Part shown: one piece after another, positions 20,808-32,563 of the stretch
Layout: the number at the start of each line of letters is the position of its first letter
How positions within the stretch are numbered: the first letter of the stretch is position 1
From: Bretschneidera sinensis
Taxonomy: Eukaryota; Streptophyta; Magnoliopsida; Brassicales; Akaniaceae
Assembly: GCA_023935145.1 (NCBI GenBank)
Contig: CM043697.1
Span: 48,899,001-48,963,000 of the forward strand
DNA length: 64,000 nucleotides
Direction: 5' to 3'
Made by a program: the position numbers and the translations under genes
The notes under the pieces: generated by a model
Seen by the model: only the letters and a program-made list of their open reading frames with translations
The model's database searches: none
Told to the model about the DNA's origin: nothing

Positions 20808-22450
20808 ATGACTACCACACCTACCTACCCATATCCTGCAACACTGAATATAGGAAATTTTGACACACTTAAGCTTACTCCAAATAATTTTCTCCTCTGG
20901 GAAACACAAATCCTCTCATTGATTGAAAGCGAAGACCCCTTGGGCTTCATTAATGGTGAAGTATCACAACCAAATCACGAAATTGATGGTGCAGACGAAT
21001 CGCAAATCTAGACTTCACGTCATGGATTCGAACTGATCGATTAGTCAAAGCTTGGATCACAAGCACACTCTCTAAAGACATTTTTGTTCATTTTGTAGGG
21101 ACCAAAACTTCACAAGATTTGTGGAATGTCATTGTTGATGCCAAAAATGTGTTTTGCTGAGCTGGAGGTCGAGCTTCGGATGTACCTGCATAGGGAAAGA
21201 GAGAGGGGCTATGGGGTCGCCGGAGGGGTTGCCTCCGAGGATGCTCCGAAGTTTAAGTTAGGGCGAGATAAGATGGATGCAGGGGATGAGTGTTCTCATT
21301 TTTTAGTTGAAAAAAGTTGGATCGTTTGGAATGCGTACCTGACCCTTTTTATAGGGCTTTGGAGGCAGCATTTGGCCTAGGGCGGCAACGATATAATGCC
21401 CCAACTGGATTGGGTAATGATGCCTAGGAGGCCCAGCTAGGTGGTTGGGGGCCGTCCGCTAGGGCTTTGCCTTGCTGGTTTGATCAGGAGCCGTCGAAGT
21501 ATAAGGGCGGTTGGTGGCCTGACGCCCCAACTTGGTTGGGCAATGATGCCTAGGAGGCCCAGCTAGGTGGCTGGGGGCCGTCCGTTAGGGCTTTGTCTTG
21601 CTGGCTTGATCAGGAGCCGTTTATGTGTCTGGGGCAGTTTGCCGACTTGATGCCCCAACTTGGTTGGGCAATGATGGCCTGGAAGGCGGTGGTGACGTGG
21701 AGGCCCAGCTGGGGGCAATGGAGCCCTGAAAGGCGGTTATGACCTGGAGGCTTAGCTGCCCGGACCCAGGTTGTCCACCAGGCTCCTTGTGTCCTGTCAT
21801 CAAGATGATCCAGGTGTTGTCTTCCTATTGGAGGGGTATTTTTGGTAGTATCAGTCATCATTGAGGCATTTTCTCAAGTATTTGAAGCTCTTGAATTTGA
21901 GCTATTCTCAAAGATGCAATACCACTTGAAAACTGATGCCATGACAATCACAGAGTATATAAATTGTTTCAAATCAATTTTTGACCAACTCAACTCTATT
22001 GGCAAACTGGTACCAGATCGCCGCAAGGTATTTTTGCTTCTTACAAACCTGGGTCCTTCATAAGAGGCCTTTACTACAACCATGCTCAAACCTCCCGTAC
22101 CTAGCTACACAGAGACCATTCCGTTACTTCAAAGCCATGAACTGAGAAATAAAAATTTCAAACCTGAAACTTTCAATTCAGCAGTAGCCTTTTAGTCCAG
22201 CACCGGTACAAACCCACATAGACGTGGAGGAGGCAGTAACAATTTTTCTTCACGAGACAGGGGCTTTGTATAGACAGCCACAAAGAACACTTCTTTCCAC
22301 AAGACTGAGGCTAAGGACACTGAGAAGAGCCATGGAGGAAGAAGCAGTCGCGGGTCCAGTCACGAAACAGTGGTACCAACCGAAACCAGATTACATGCCA
22401 AATTTGCGAAAAACAGGGACATGATGCTTTAAAATGCTGGAGCCGTTTCG
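20808..22450 (+). pseudogene. copia gag remnant, split by a solo LTR
   Basis: From ATG at 20808 it reads a short-LTR copia gag (FDTLKLTPNNFLLWETQILSL, GFINGEV). A stop at 21009 interrupts it. It continues to LWNVI at 21132, where the solo LTR starts, then resumes at 21859 with EAFSQVFEALEFE and DAMTITEYINCFKSIFDQL. A complete CX2CX4HX4C zinc knuckle sits at 22396-22437, in a different frame from the preceding text. So it has at least one stop, one frame change and one insertion. Confidence 0.85.
21133..21853 (-). mobile_element. Solo LTR in reverse orientation inside copia gag
   Basis: Bounded by perfect GTCAT duplications (21128-21132, 21854-21858). On the plus strand it starts TGTTGATGCCAAAAATG and ends GGTAGTATCA, so on the minus strand it is TGATACTACC...CATCAACA, with TG...CA termini. 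Its last bases (TTTTTGGCATCAACA) match the LTR end of the element at 15149-19538, suggesting a related family. Inside are three tandem copies of a ~126-128-bp unit (starting at 21397, 21523 and 21651, each with GCCCCAACT). No coding region was recognised. Confidence 0.85.
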
Positions 22451-22469
22451 ATAATAGTTACCAGGCTGA

Positions 22470-25400
22470 AGATGTACCTAAAGCATTTGCCGCTATGTAT
22501 ATCAGAGATACACAAAATAAAGACTGGTTCCAGACACAGCTACAAATGCTCATATTGTTGATACACCAGTTAATCTCAGTCATATTACTCCCTATACTGG
22601 GACTGCTACGGTTATGGTGGGTAATGGTAATTGTTTGCCCATTACACACACTGGCAAAGGCAAATTAATTACTAGAACCACTGCTTTGCCTTTGAAACAA
22701 GTTCTGATAGTCCCTGATATAAAGAAAAAGCTATTATCTTTTAACAGTTTACTTCAGATTATCCATGTTCAGTTAATTTAAGCACTGGCATCGGGGAGTA
22801 GAAAAGATGGTCTATATGTTCTGAATGGATCAACTATTACAACAAATTACTCAAAACGATTCAGAACAGTGAATGAAGATGTGTGGCATCAGCGGCTGGG
22901 CCATCCGCAAGCTAGTGTAATTCACTTTCTTCACAATAATGGTGACATTTCCTTTTCAAAAAAAAAATAAACAACTGGTATCTGTACTTCTTGTCAGATG
23001 AGTAAAAGTGCAAGGGTACCTTTTATTTCTAGTTTTACTCGAAGCACTGAACCATTGAATAAATTTCATTGTGATTTATGGGACCTGTTCTTTCTGTCCA
23101 AAATTTTCGTTATCATTTGTTTTTTGTGGATGGCTATTATATGCTTTTCGTGGATGATTATACAAGATACAGTTGGGAGGAAATCTGATTTTCTCAAACA
23201 TTTTTTTTTTATTTTTCAAAATATGGTTGAGCCACAATTTGATAAGAAAATATAAAGTTTCTCAATCAGATGGCGGTGGTAAATTTACTGATCATCAATT
23301 CTTGGCCCATCTACAACATCATTGCATTGTTCATCAATTTTCTTGCCCAGTTACTCCTGAACAAAACAGTGTGGTTGAGAGAAAACATAGACATTGTCGA
23401 ACTTGGGCTGGCTATGATGTATAAAGCATCCGTACCAAGTAGATTTTGGGTAAAGGCTTTTTCTACAGCAGTGCTTCTCATAAACCTTCTCGAGTGTTGA
23501 AAATGGATTGTCCCTATCATCTTTTATTTCTCAAGAAACCTTGTGTATTTTTGGGTTACAGTGACAAGCACAAAGGGTATCGATGCCTACATTTTCCAAC
23601 CGGTCGGATTTACATCTCAAGACATGTGGTTTTCAATGAAGCTTGTTTCCTATTTTTACTATCTTCACAATCTACTGATTTTGATCCAGGGACAGGGAGT
23701 GTAGCATTTTTCAAGAATGGATCCAAGGAAGCACCATTGGGCTATTCAACACCACCAGCCCATCACATTAACTCATCCAGTCTGTACCAGATTCACCAGC
23801 AGACAATATAGCGCCCGAGCCTTTACCCACAACCCCAATACACAGCCAACCGTCCACACCTAATACCAACACACTCATACCTCAAGGCCCAACACACTTC
23901 CAACCCGATCTATTACCCATACCATCAACCGATGACCAGTCCAATCTTCCACAAAGCCCAACATCCTCACATCCACAAAACTTACACACAGAAACCACCG
24001 AATCAAATTCATCCCCAATTCCCAACCTCTCGTCCCCCTCACAAATCACTCATGCCACCTCTATACGAGTATCTAACCCCAGCAACAACTCACCGACCAC
24101 AATCACCTCAGCACCACCATCACCGCCATCACACCCTATGGTTACCCGAAGCAAACTTGGCATTATCAAACCTAACCCACGGTATGCTCTTCACACTACT
24201 ACACTACCCACTGAACCTAAATCCATTAAATCCGCTCTCAAGCATGATGGTTGGCGTTTGGAAATGGAGGAAGAACTTGCCGCTCTTGACAGGAATCACA
24301 CTTCGATTTTAGTTCTACCGGATCCCTCCCAAAATGTTGTGGGATGTCGCTGGGTTTTCAAAACAAAGCTACGAGCAGATGGTGGGTTGGAACGGCTCAA
24401 AGCAAGCTTGGTTGCTAAAGTTTTTCATTAGAAGGCAGGTATTGATTTCCATGATACCTTTAGTCCTGTCATCAAACCTGCTTCCATTCGTCTTGTACTT
24501 ACTATTGCCACTGTTAAAAATTGGTCGTTACGCCAACTTGAAGTCACTAACGCCTTTTTACATGGCTATTTACAAACTCCTGTTTACATTACAGAACCCC
24601 TGGCTTTGTTGATACCAAATATCCTCACTTTGTGTGTAAATTGCAACGGCCTTGTATGGTCTTAAGCAAGCTCCACGGGCTTGGCTTGATTGCTTCAGTG
24701 ACTTTCTTCTTGAGTATGGGTTCTTTTATGGTCATACATTGCTCTTATTGCTCTATGTCGATGATATTGTTCTCAATGGTGACAATTATTCACTTATTGA
24801 CACCAATTTCTTGAGTGCTAAATTCTCTATGAAAGATCTTGGTCCTCTTCATTACTTTTTAGGAATACAGGTCACTCACACCCCTTCTGGCCTTTTTCTC
24901 TCCCAATCAACCTATGCTTCCGACATCCTCACACGATCCCATTTTACTGCACTAAAATCCCATTTTACTGCACCAAAACCTATTTCCACTCCAATGTCTG
25001 TCAAACCTTTCAATCCAATGACACATCCACTGAACTTGCTGATGCTACGCAATATCGTGCTATTTTCGGGCACTACAATATCTTACTCTCACTGTCCTAT
25101 GCTGTGATAGTTGTCTGTCAGTATATTCACAATCCTACGGTGTTCCATTTTCAGATGGTGGAGCGCATGCTTCGTTATATCCGTGGTACATTGGACACGG
25201 GTTTCTGCATTCACCGACGAAGCACCCTTGACTTGTATGCTTTTTTGGACTCTGACTGGGCTGGTTGTCCACAAACCTGGCGCTCCACTACCGGGTTTTG
25301 TATTTTTCTCGAATCAAACATCTCTCTTGGAGTGCTAAGAAGCAATCTACTGTTGCCGGGTCTAGTGCTGAAGCATAATATCATGCTATGGCCTCCACGA

Positions 25401-25680
25401 CAACTGAACTCACTTGGCTCTCTTTTCTTCTTCGTGACATTGGCATTCCGCACCCTCAACCCTCTGCACTGTTCTGTGATAATCTCAGTGCCCTACACAT
25501 GACTGTCAATCTTGTGTTTCATGCTCGCCCCAAACATATCCAAATTGACTACCATTTTGTGAGAGAAAAAGTTGCCCTTGGCTCACTTATTACAAAGTTT
25601 GTTCCTTCTCATCTGCAAGTTGCCTATATATTCACGAAACCGCATTCGAAGTTTTTACTGCTCTTCGTACCAAACTGAGT
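22470..25680 (+). pseudogene. copia pol remnant
   Basis: Order: protease-to-integrase linker; GAG-pre-integrase (VWHQRLGHPQASVI, about 22880); and integrase with QSDGGGKFTDHQF (second Asp) and TPEQNSVVERKHRH (Glu) at 23260-23390. A proline/serine-rich linker follows to 24130. Reverse transcriptase runs 24140-25100, with [28 protein letters not shown] and the catalytic LLYVDDIVLNGD block near 24750. RNase H runs 25230-25640, with LDSDWAGCP and FCDNLSALHM. The frame changes many times, and the stretch 24590-24650 has lost the usual 'PGFVD' region. It cannot make an active polyprotein. Confidence 0.9.
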
Positions 25681-25715
25681 GTGTGCCACTCACCACAGCT
25701 CAGTTTGCGGGAGAG

Positions 25716-25975
25716 TATTAAAGCACACGGTCCTGTAGTCCCTAAACCAGCAACAACACCAGATAAGGATACTCTATCCTAGTTGATAAGGACTATTCTA
25801 ACTGATAAGGATACTCAAATCTCCTAACAGACTTGTATTATCTCATCTGTAGAATCCCTTTGTAATCAGGAAAGCTTGTTTTAATACAGCTGTAATATTC
25901 TTTATATATGGAACACAGATCATACAGTGTGTGTGAAATTTACTCAATCTTTTTCTACTGTTCTTGAATTTCTTA
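25716..25975 (+). repeat. 3' LTR of the copia element
   Basis: Matches the 5' LTR base for base over long blocks; small differences include loss of CTCGTA near 25927. It is followed by the A-run that holds the right target duplication. Confidence 0.9.
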
Positions 25976-25981
25976 AAAAAA

Positions 25982-26205
25982 TAGGCAACCTCACAAGTGA
26001 AAGTATGTAGGCTATAAGAAATATTTACTATTCTGGCCATAATTTCAAGGGTATAAACTTCCTGAAAAAGGAAAAACGAAATTGGAAAAAACCAAAAGAA
26101 ACATTCAATAATACATGCAAGGCAAAGGGAGAAAATCAATCCACGATGAAAATGACTAAATATCATCTAAAGTTACAAAACAAGATGGCAAAACTGGGGA
26201 TAACA
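25982..26205 (-). pseudogene. Duplicate of the TRM82/WDR4-like gene, part 2
   Basis: Resumes the alignment with 34687-35190 (TAGGCAA.CTCA.AAGTGA, GTAGGCTATAAGA.ATAT, CTAAAGTTACAAAAC.G, ACTGGGGATAAC). It lacks the 248-bp MITE present in the other copy. Similarity ends near 26205. This is intron sequence, so no codons are involved. Confidence 0.8.
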
Positions 26206-26649
26206 AACACAAAGTACAGCGAACTCAAAGAAATAGAGCGAAGTAAGCACAAATCGATAAAACACTGCACAGGAAGAATGGAAGAATGACGCAGTCACAA
26301 GAAATGAGAGAGAGAGAGAGAGAAGTACCCAAGCAAAAAGTAGTAGACCAATGCAAGAGCTGATTCAAAAACCCAGCAATCACCGAATGCCCTTGAACAC
26401 CATCTGATGAGATTATTTCTCAGCTTCCACAAATGGACGTTCTTGCTTTCCCCTCCGCTGCTACATCAATCATGCCTGTTTCCTTCATTTTCATCAAGAA
26501 TCAGAATAAGTAGAAGAAGGAACGTTTCGTTCAACGACAAATGGCAGGCTGGTCTAGTAGCTTCATTTATTAGAGAGAGAGGACAAAATATCTTTATAAT
26601 TGCATTTAAAAGTCACAAAATTATGAATACAACATAAGAATATGTAAAC
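26206..26649. other. Spacer downstream of the receptor-kinase pseudogene
   Basis: Contains a short GAGA run (26310-26324). A plus-strand open stretch from 26432 reads as a hydrophobic, serine-rich start (MDVLAFPSAATS) and stops after 26 codons; it was not recognised. Confidence 0.35.
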
Positions 26650-29600
26650 CTAGATGAAAGGAGAAAACAATGAAGGACTGGCACTGACTGTGACATTTGC
26701 ATTTAACAATTGTTCAACAACATCTCTCATTGTGGGTCTCTTGCTTGGTTCTTTCTCAGTGCATCTTAAAGCCACCAAAATCACACTTGTTGCCTGATAT
26801 TTAAATCCAAAAGCTCCTGCATGAGGCTTGAATCAACAATACTAATGTTTTCTTCTTTGTTTTTCAAAGCAGATCTAACCCAGCCCACAATATCCATTCC
26901 CTCCATAGATGATTTATCTAATGCCCTTTTTCTTGTTATAAGTTCGAGCAAAACAATCCCGTAACTGTACACATCAGACTCCTTCCTCTTCATTGTTGTA
27001 AAAGCATTTTCTGTCAAAGGCCATATCGAATTCGATCTTAGAGAATTTTAATCTACATCAAATGCTACAAACAATTTATGAAAAAGGAATTACTTGGTGC
27101 AATATATCCAAATGTACCCGCAACCAAGGCCGATCCTGTTGAAACAGAAGACTGATCCAGAAGCTTATCAACACCGAAATCCGAGATATGTAGCTCCATA
27201 TCGGAATCTAAAAGGATGTTCTCTGGTTTGATGTCTCGGTGCACTACAGAAGGATCACAGTCATAATGGAGATATGCCAATCCATGGGCAATTCCAACTG
27301 TTATCTTATAGCGGACACCCCACTCTAAAATCCGCAGTGGATTGGTCACATGTAAAACATCATGAAGGCTCCCGTTTGGCATGTACCTGTACAACATTAG
27401 ACCATAGTCCTTTCTTAACCAAAAGTCTTCCAATCAGACCAGATTTCGGTGTCTGATTTTCCCAATGGTTTGAATTTCTCTAACCATACTTCGGCTTATT
27501 CCTCTATGCCCTGTAAAGACAAGATTCTTTGCAGCAAAAACGTATTTCTTCCCTCTTAGGTAACAGGACCAAGAAGCACGAATACAACAACTAGGCTATC
27601 ATGGAAACTTTCACTTTGCTAAGGCCACTATGACTGCCTATCTGACTGTTGCAAGGTTTGAAATTGCCATTTCTGACACACAAAGAGCCACTTGATGAAA
27701 GACAGTAGACACATAAGCCAGCATTTCCCAAGAAAGATGACGATGATGATCTCAGCAATTTCATCAATGTTTCTGGTATTGGACCCGTGAATTGATTGTA
27801 TGAAATATTTACCTCGACTAATGAATGCATTTCATCAGAGGCTGCTAAAGTTCCTGTCAGATTGTTGCTAGAGATATCAAGTCGTTCTAGTTTGATTAAC
27901 TTCCCTAGCTCGAAAGGAATTTGACTGCTCAATCTGTTACTGCTAAGGTTCAATCTATAAATCAAACTCTGCAATGCCCGAATCGATGATGGAATCTCAC
28001 CTGCAAACAGATTCCCACCAATCTGTAGTTCTGACAGCTTTTCAAACTCTGACAAGAAAGGTGGAATACCTCCAGAGAAGCGATTTTTACTCAGAACCAA
28101 GGTAGGTAAACCTTTCCACCACCTCAAACTCAAAGGGATTTCACCATTCAATAAATTGAATCCAACATCAAAACGATCTAATCTGCCACAATTCGAAAGC
28201 TGGGAAGGCAAAGTACCTTCTAAAAGGTTGTGAGAAAGATTCAAACTCACAAGAAGTTAGAAGTTGTTTAGACTAGTTCCTTAATCTTTGGATTCTATTA
28301 GTTCAGTTGGCTTAGTTTGTTAAGATTATTTCAGTTAGTTATTTCTGTTATTCTAGCTAACAGCCTTTGTTAGGCTTATCTTCTCTTCTGATGTAATAGG
28401 CTCTCTCTTGTAAATAGCAAGTTAGATTTCTGAGATGAAGAGTGAAACTCGCCACCCCAATCACTTTGAAAGACCTTGATTTTAGTGTTTAGCTGATTTT
28501 CTGCTTGTGTTTTAAAATGAATGAAACACTCGAAATCTCTTCCATCTCAGAAATCTAACTTAAGATTTAGCAGATTTCCTAGCTCTTGAGGTATCAGCCC
28601 CATAAACTTGTTCCGAGACAAGTTAATGGAAGTGAGATTGGTACAGTTCCCCAAACTCGATGGAATTGCTCCACTGATGTTATTCTGGCTGATGTCCATG
28701 TATGAAAGGTTTGGATTTTCGGCAAACTCTGGGAGAACCCCGTGAGGTTATTTTGGCTGAGGATCATTCTCCAGAGGCTTCTACAGCCTCCCACCTCAGA
28801 AGGTATGCTACCATCAAGTTGATTGGAACCCACATTGAGCACCCTCAACTTCTTTCCAACGCAAAGATCGGAATTTTCCCAGAGAAAAAATTACCACTGA
28901 AGTCCAACTGCAGTAAGCTACTGTCAACTCCCAAACTTCGGGGTATGACTCCAGAAAACTGGTTGTTATATAATGAAATATTCTTCAGTTGCTTAAGCCC
29001 AGTCATTTCTAGAGGTAGTTCCCCATAAAGATTGTTATTGTAGACAAGGAGAGAAGCAAGACTCGGACTCTTCCAAATGCTAATTGGAATCTCACCAGTT
29101 AAATGATTGGCAAACAATTCAAGGTCTTCTAACTCAGTCAACATCCCCAATTCGCTAGGAATCTCTCCCTCAAGTCGGTTCAAATAAAACTTTAAACTTT
29201 TCAAGGCCTTGCACTTCACAAGTTTAGAGGGGATTTTCCGGATAAATGATTTCTAGACAGGTCAAGGCTCGAAAGCTTATCTAGCAAGCCAAGAGAAGAT
29301 GGGATATTGCCCGTCAAGTTGCTGTTCACAATGATAAAGACTGTTAAGTTACTACAATTTCCCGACCCTGATGGAACACCACCACTGAACCCATTGAACA
29401 ACAAATCCAAAGAATCCAAATTCCTGCAACTGTTTGAACCTAAATGAATGCTACCTTCAAAGATTGTTATTGCTAACAGATAAACAAACAAGGTTTTCAA
29501 GATCATTAAGACTCTCAGGCAAGAACCCAACCAACTGATTATCATTCAAATAAAGCTCTTATAGCTTACTACAATTTCCAATAGACTCAGGAATTGTACC

Positions 29601-30216
29601 AGATAACCGGTTACCATAAAACCACAACACCAAAACCTCCTTCAAGGTTCCAACATTACTAGGGATAAAACCACTAATATTGTTATTGTTAAGATACACA
29701 CTGTAAATGTGGAACTTCAAATAACCATTCAGGCATTTCACCATTCAATAAATTGAGGTAAAAGTTCAAGAACTGCAAATTTTGCAAGTTCTTCAAGTTA
29801 TCTGGTATTTCTCCAGTAAAACCATTCACAGACAAATCCAAGTACTCGAGTAAACTACAATTTCCTATATGTGGTGGTATAGAACCAGAGACATCATTAT
29901 AACTCAAGTCAAGGGTGTGCAATCCCATCAAGTGCCCAATTTCAGGTCCCAATTGACCAGAAATCCCATAACCAGAGAGGTTAAAAGAGACAACATAGTG
30001 AGAATTGTCACATTCAATGCCTACCCATCTGCATGGAGTGGCATCAGATGCATTCCAGCTTGAGGTTATGGAAGAAGGCACAGATGTCAAGTGTCTCAGG
30101 AGTGAAAACAGAGTTATCCCATCAAAGTTTAAACCAGACACAAAAACTGAGTGTCTTGAAGAAAAGAAGCAACATAATAGCAAGATTTGGTACAAAACAA
30201 GTCTCATAGTGAACAT
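26650..30216 (-). pseudogene. PEPR-type LRR receptor-like kinase pseudogene
   Basis: The intact family members are plasma-membrane receptors for plant elicitor peptides. From ATG at 30216: a hydrophobic signal peptide (about residues 1-28), an LRR N-cap (WNASDATPCRWVGIEC) and a long run of L..L.L..N.L.G.IP repeats down to 27600. At 27585-27540 the membrane segment, juxtamembrane region and glycine-loop are missing: VSMIA is followed by a stop and then directly by remnants around the ATP-binding lysine. The kinase continues with VVHRDIKPEN and SDFG at 27180-27260. A short intron (about 27011-27093) lies in the activation segment at the family position, and the reading across it gives APK where kinases have APE. 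The frame is broken near 29700, 29550, 29218, 28847, 28735, 27591 and 26780 and by a 308-bp insert at 28254-28561. It ends at TAG 26650-26652. Confidence 0.9.
28254..28561. mobile_element. 308-bp insertion in the LRR domain
   Basis: It starts AAGTTAGA and ends TCTAACTT, flanked by AAG on both sides (28251-28253, 28562-28564). Removing it restores the leucine-rich-repeat reading (NLLNL then VSLNLSHN) if one AAG copy is dropped. Its right 143 bp is bracketed by a perfect 19-bp inverted repeat (28419-28437 and 28543-28561). The text TCTCTTGTAAATAGCAAGTT resembles the end of a short LTR, so a solo LTR or TRIM-like unit is possible. The 3-bp duplication fits a DNA transposon better. The class is unresolved. 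Confidence 0.7.
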
Positions 30217-31935
30217 CTAAAGTTAAAGAATAAAAACGAGTAAAGGATTTTAAAGTTAATGGTGAACTATGAGGTTTAGAGGAAGTGAAAGAAAGTTATT
30301 TACCCATTTGAAGCTGGCAAGAAAATTGAACATTGGGGAACCTTAGCTTTTGGACTCTGAATTGTCTCTCTTAATGAAGGCTAGCTGAAATGAATTGTAA
30401 TTTTAAGAGAGAGTGAGAGATATTGTGATAAAAGAAAGAAGTGAAGGGGTTATGTTCTAATGTGAAAGGAAAACTTAGAAGGTTCAGACATGGTTCTGTT
30501 TTGCTTTTGAGGAGGGATACAGTCGGTGAAGTAAATGTTTCAACGCGGATTCTGGTCTCTTTCAACGTTTTAAAGACACCTATTGGATTACGGGTCTATT
30601 TAAGAAACTAAAAATATGCTGTAAAAAACTATAAACCGAAAGAAAATAATCATTTTTTTGAGCTCGTGTTTTCAGACAATTGATTGAATGAGAGAAATAT
30701 TACGCATGCGATGTTAGACTTAGATTATTTAATTCTTTCGCTAAATTGCTCCAAACAGAATCAATTGACTCATTCTTTTCTCTTCTTTTTTAAATTCTTT
30801 TTCTATACTGAATTGAAATTCGTCTGAAGAATTCGATATATTTTGCTGCTGATACATCAGAACAGAATACAATTGAGCGTTATATTTAGAATTAAACTGC
30901 AAAACAACATCATCTACCTGAAAAATTCTCACTGTTAAATGATTTGTAAATAATTTTGTCGGCTCTCTACGTGTGAAAGGCCTCTTCCAGTACTAAGCTT
31001 ACGCCGTCTCACTTCTATTTATGGTAACAGTCTCATGCATGCCCAGCTTCCCTTTTTGAATTGAGGGAATAAACGTACCCATGACTTGGAGGAAAAAAGA
31101 AAGAAAAAACATACCGTCTCATTCCCCTTTTTTTCTCTCAAAGGATTGAATTTGCAAATTCTAATAGGACCTTTCGGAACTCCTTCCAAAGTTGGATAAT
31201 TTTTTTATGGATTCTTTCATGGTGCATATTACGGTGTATTAAAAAGTAATTGAGTAATTAATTATTTTTAAAGTTTAAGTTGATGGACAATGATCCAATT
31301 AATTTTTTATATCTCAAAAGCTTAAGTTGATACATAAAAATCAAAAACTCTTTCAGATCCGAAACTAAAACCTAAAACTTCGATACGAAGTTAAAAAATA
31401 ATTGAGTAGTTTTTAAGATAATTGGTAACTCAATTATTGTTTAATACTTCAACATTACTTAAAAGTGATGCACTGAACCTTAATATATATATTTTATTGT
31501 AAAACAATATATTTGATGATAAAACAACTCATATTTGATAATAAAATCAACATGTTTGGTGACATTTTTCTTTTATCATCAAATATATTGTTTTATCATC
31601 AAATATAAGGTTTTTTTTACCATCAAACGTATTGTTTTACTATTAAATATATTTAAAAATGTATAATACCTCACTTTTAAATGAATCACCATAAAACTTA
31701 CCTTTTTTCTTCCGATAATTCTCACTAAATAACAATGGTAAAGAAATTTTTGTTTCAATGACTTCCAAATCAAATTTTTCCGTACACTTAAAATGATCAG
31801 CTTTGTGAAGATCCCAGAACACTGATCCGAAAAACTCCAATTTATTGCTCTTTATAAATCTTATCCCCCAAGCTTACTCCTTCACCCCCACACTGGCTCG
31901 GAAATCTCCAATTTTTAAGTGATTGCTAGGTGCTT

Positions 31936-31966
<31 letters not shown>

Positions 31967-32563
31967 CGAAGCGATTTATCTTACATGATAAACATAAATT
32001 TTTTATGATAAAATTATATATTTTTTTATTTTTATTATTAATATTAATATTTTTGTTTTTACTATCAAAATATAATTTTATTATAAAAATTGTTTTTACA
32101 AGAAAATAAATAAGTAAAACAAATTACCTTTCTGTATTTTTACCAAGGTTCCACACTCCACCCATTTTTTATTGCTTCTTATCCACCAATAATGCCTACT
32201 TCAACCCATTATAAAGAAATAGGATTTCGCCAATGTTATAAGTACCATTTAAACCAAATATTCTGTTGTCTACATCTAATTAATGGATCAAATGTTGGAT
32301 CAAATGCATATTGATTTGATTTTTCATTATTATCGTTGGGTACGCCTCATTTTAATTATTTATATTCATAAGAAAAGTTTTATAATTTTGAAAGTTGACA
32401 AACATCGCTATTCGAATATTTCAAAATATACTTTCAAAACAAAAGACAATTCTACCTATTGCATTTTATAAAAACATGTCTAGGTGACTCTTGATTTTAA
32501 GGATTTGTTTTTCTTTTACTGTAATTATAGCAGATGATTATCATAATAATTAAGAACATTTTA
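30217..32563. other. AT-rich intergenic region
   Basis: The first ~350 bp is the likely promoter/leader of the receptor-kinase pseudogene (pyrimidine-rich on the minus strand). 31420-31680 contains repeated TTTATCATCAAATAT motifs in both orientations. A 25-A run lies at about 31942-31966. No gene was recognised. Confidence 0.45.
31501..31594. repeat. 24-bp perfect inverted repeat (hairpin)
   Basis: 31501-31524 (AAAACAATATATTTGATGAT + AAAA) is exactly reverse-complementary to 31571-31594, with a 46-base loop that itself contains diverged copies. This may be the core of a small fold-back element. Confidence 0.65.

Larger units (their letters stand above)
20506..25975 (+). mobile_element. Ty1/copia element inserted in the WD-repeat pseudogene
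   Basis: LTRs lie at 20506-20769 and 25716-25975, both starting TATTAAAGCACACGG and ending TTGAATTTCTT(T)A. A primer site TGGTATCAGAGCC (20770) and polypurine tract GCGGGAGAG (25707) are next to them. Flanks are AAAAA on both sides, consistent with a 5-bp target duplication; the undisturbed copy at 34680 reads TTAAAAATAGGC across the same point. The interior has gag, integrase, reverse transcriptase and RNase H remnants. The order is copia and the gag and RT wording are Ale/Retrofit-like (inference). Gag is itself interrupted by a solo LTR at 21133-21853. Confidence 0.92.

Noticed and set aside
21610..21861. 83-codon minus frame in the solo LTR
   Set aside because: Falls inside the triplicated LTR unit and lacks any known domain.
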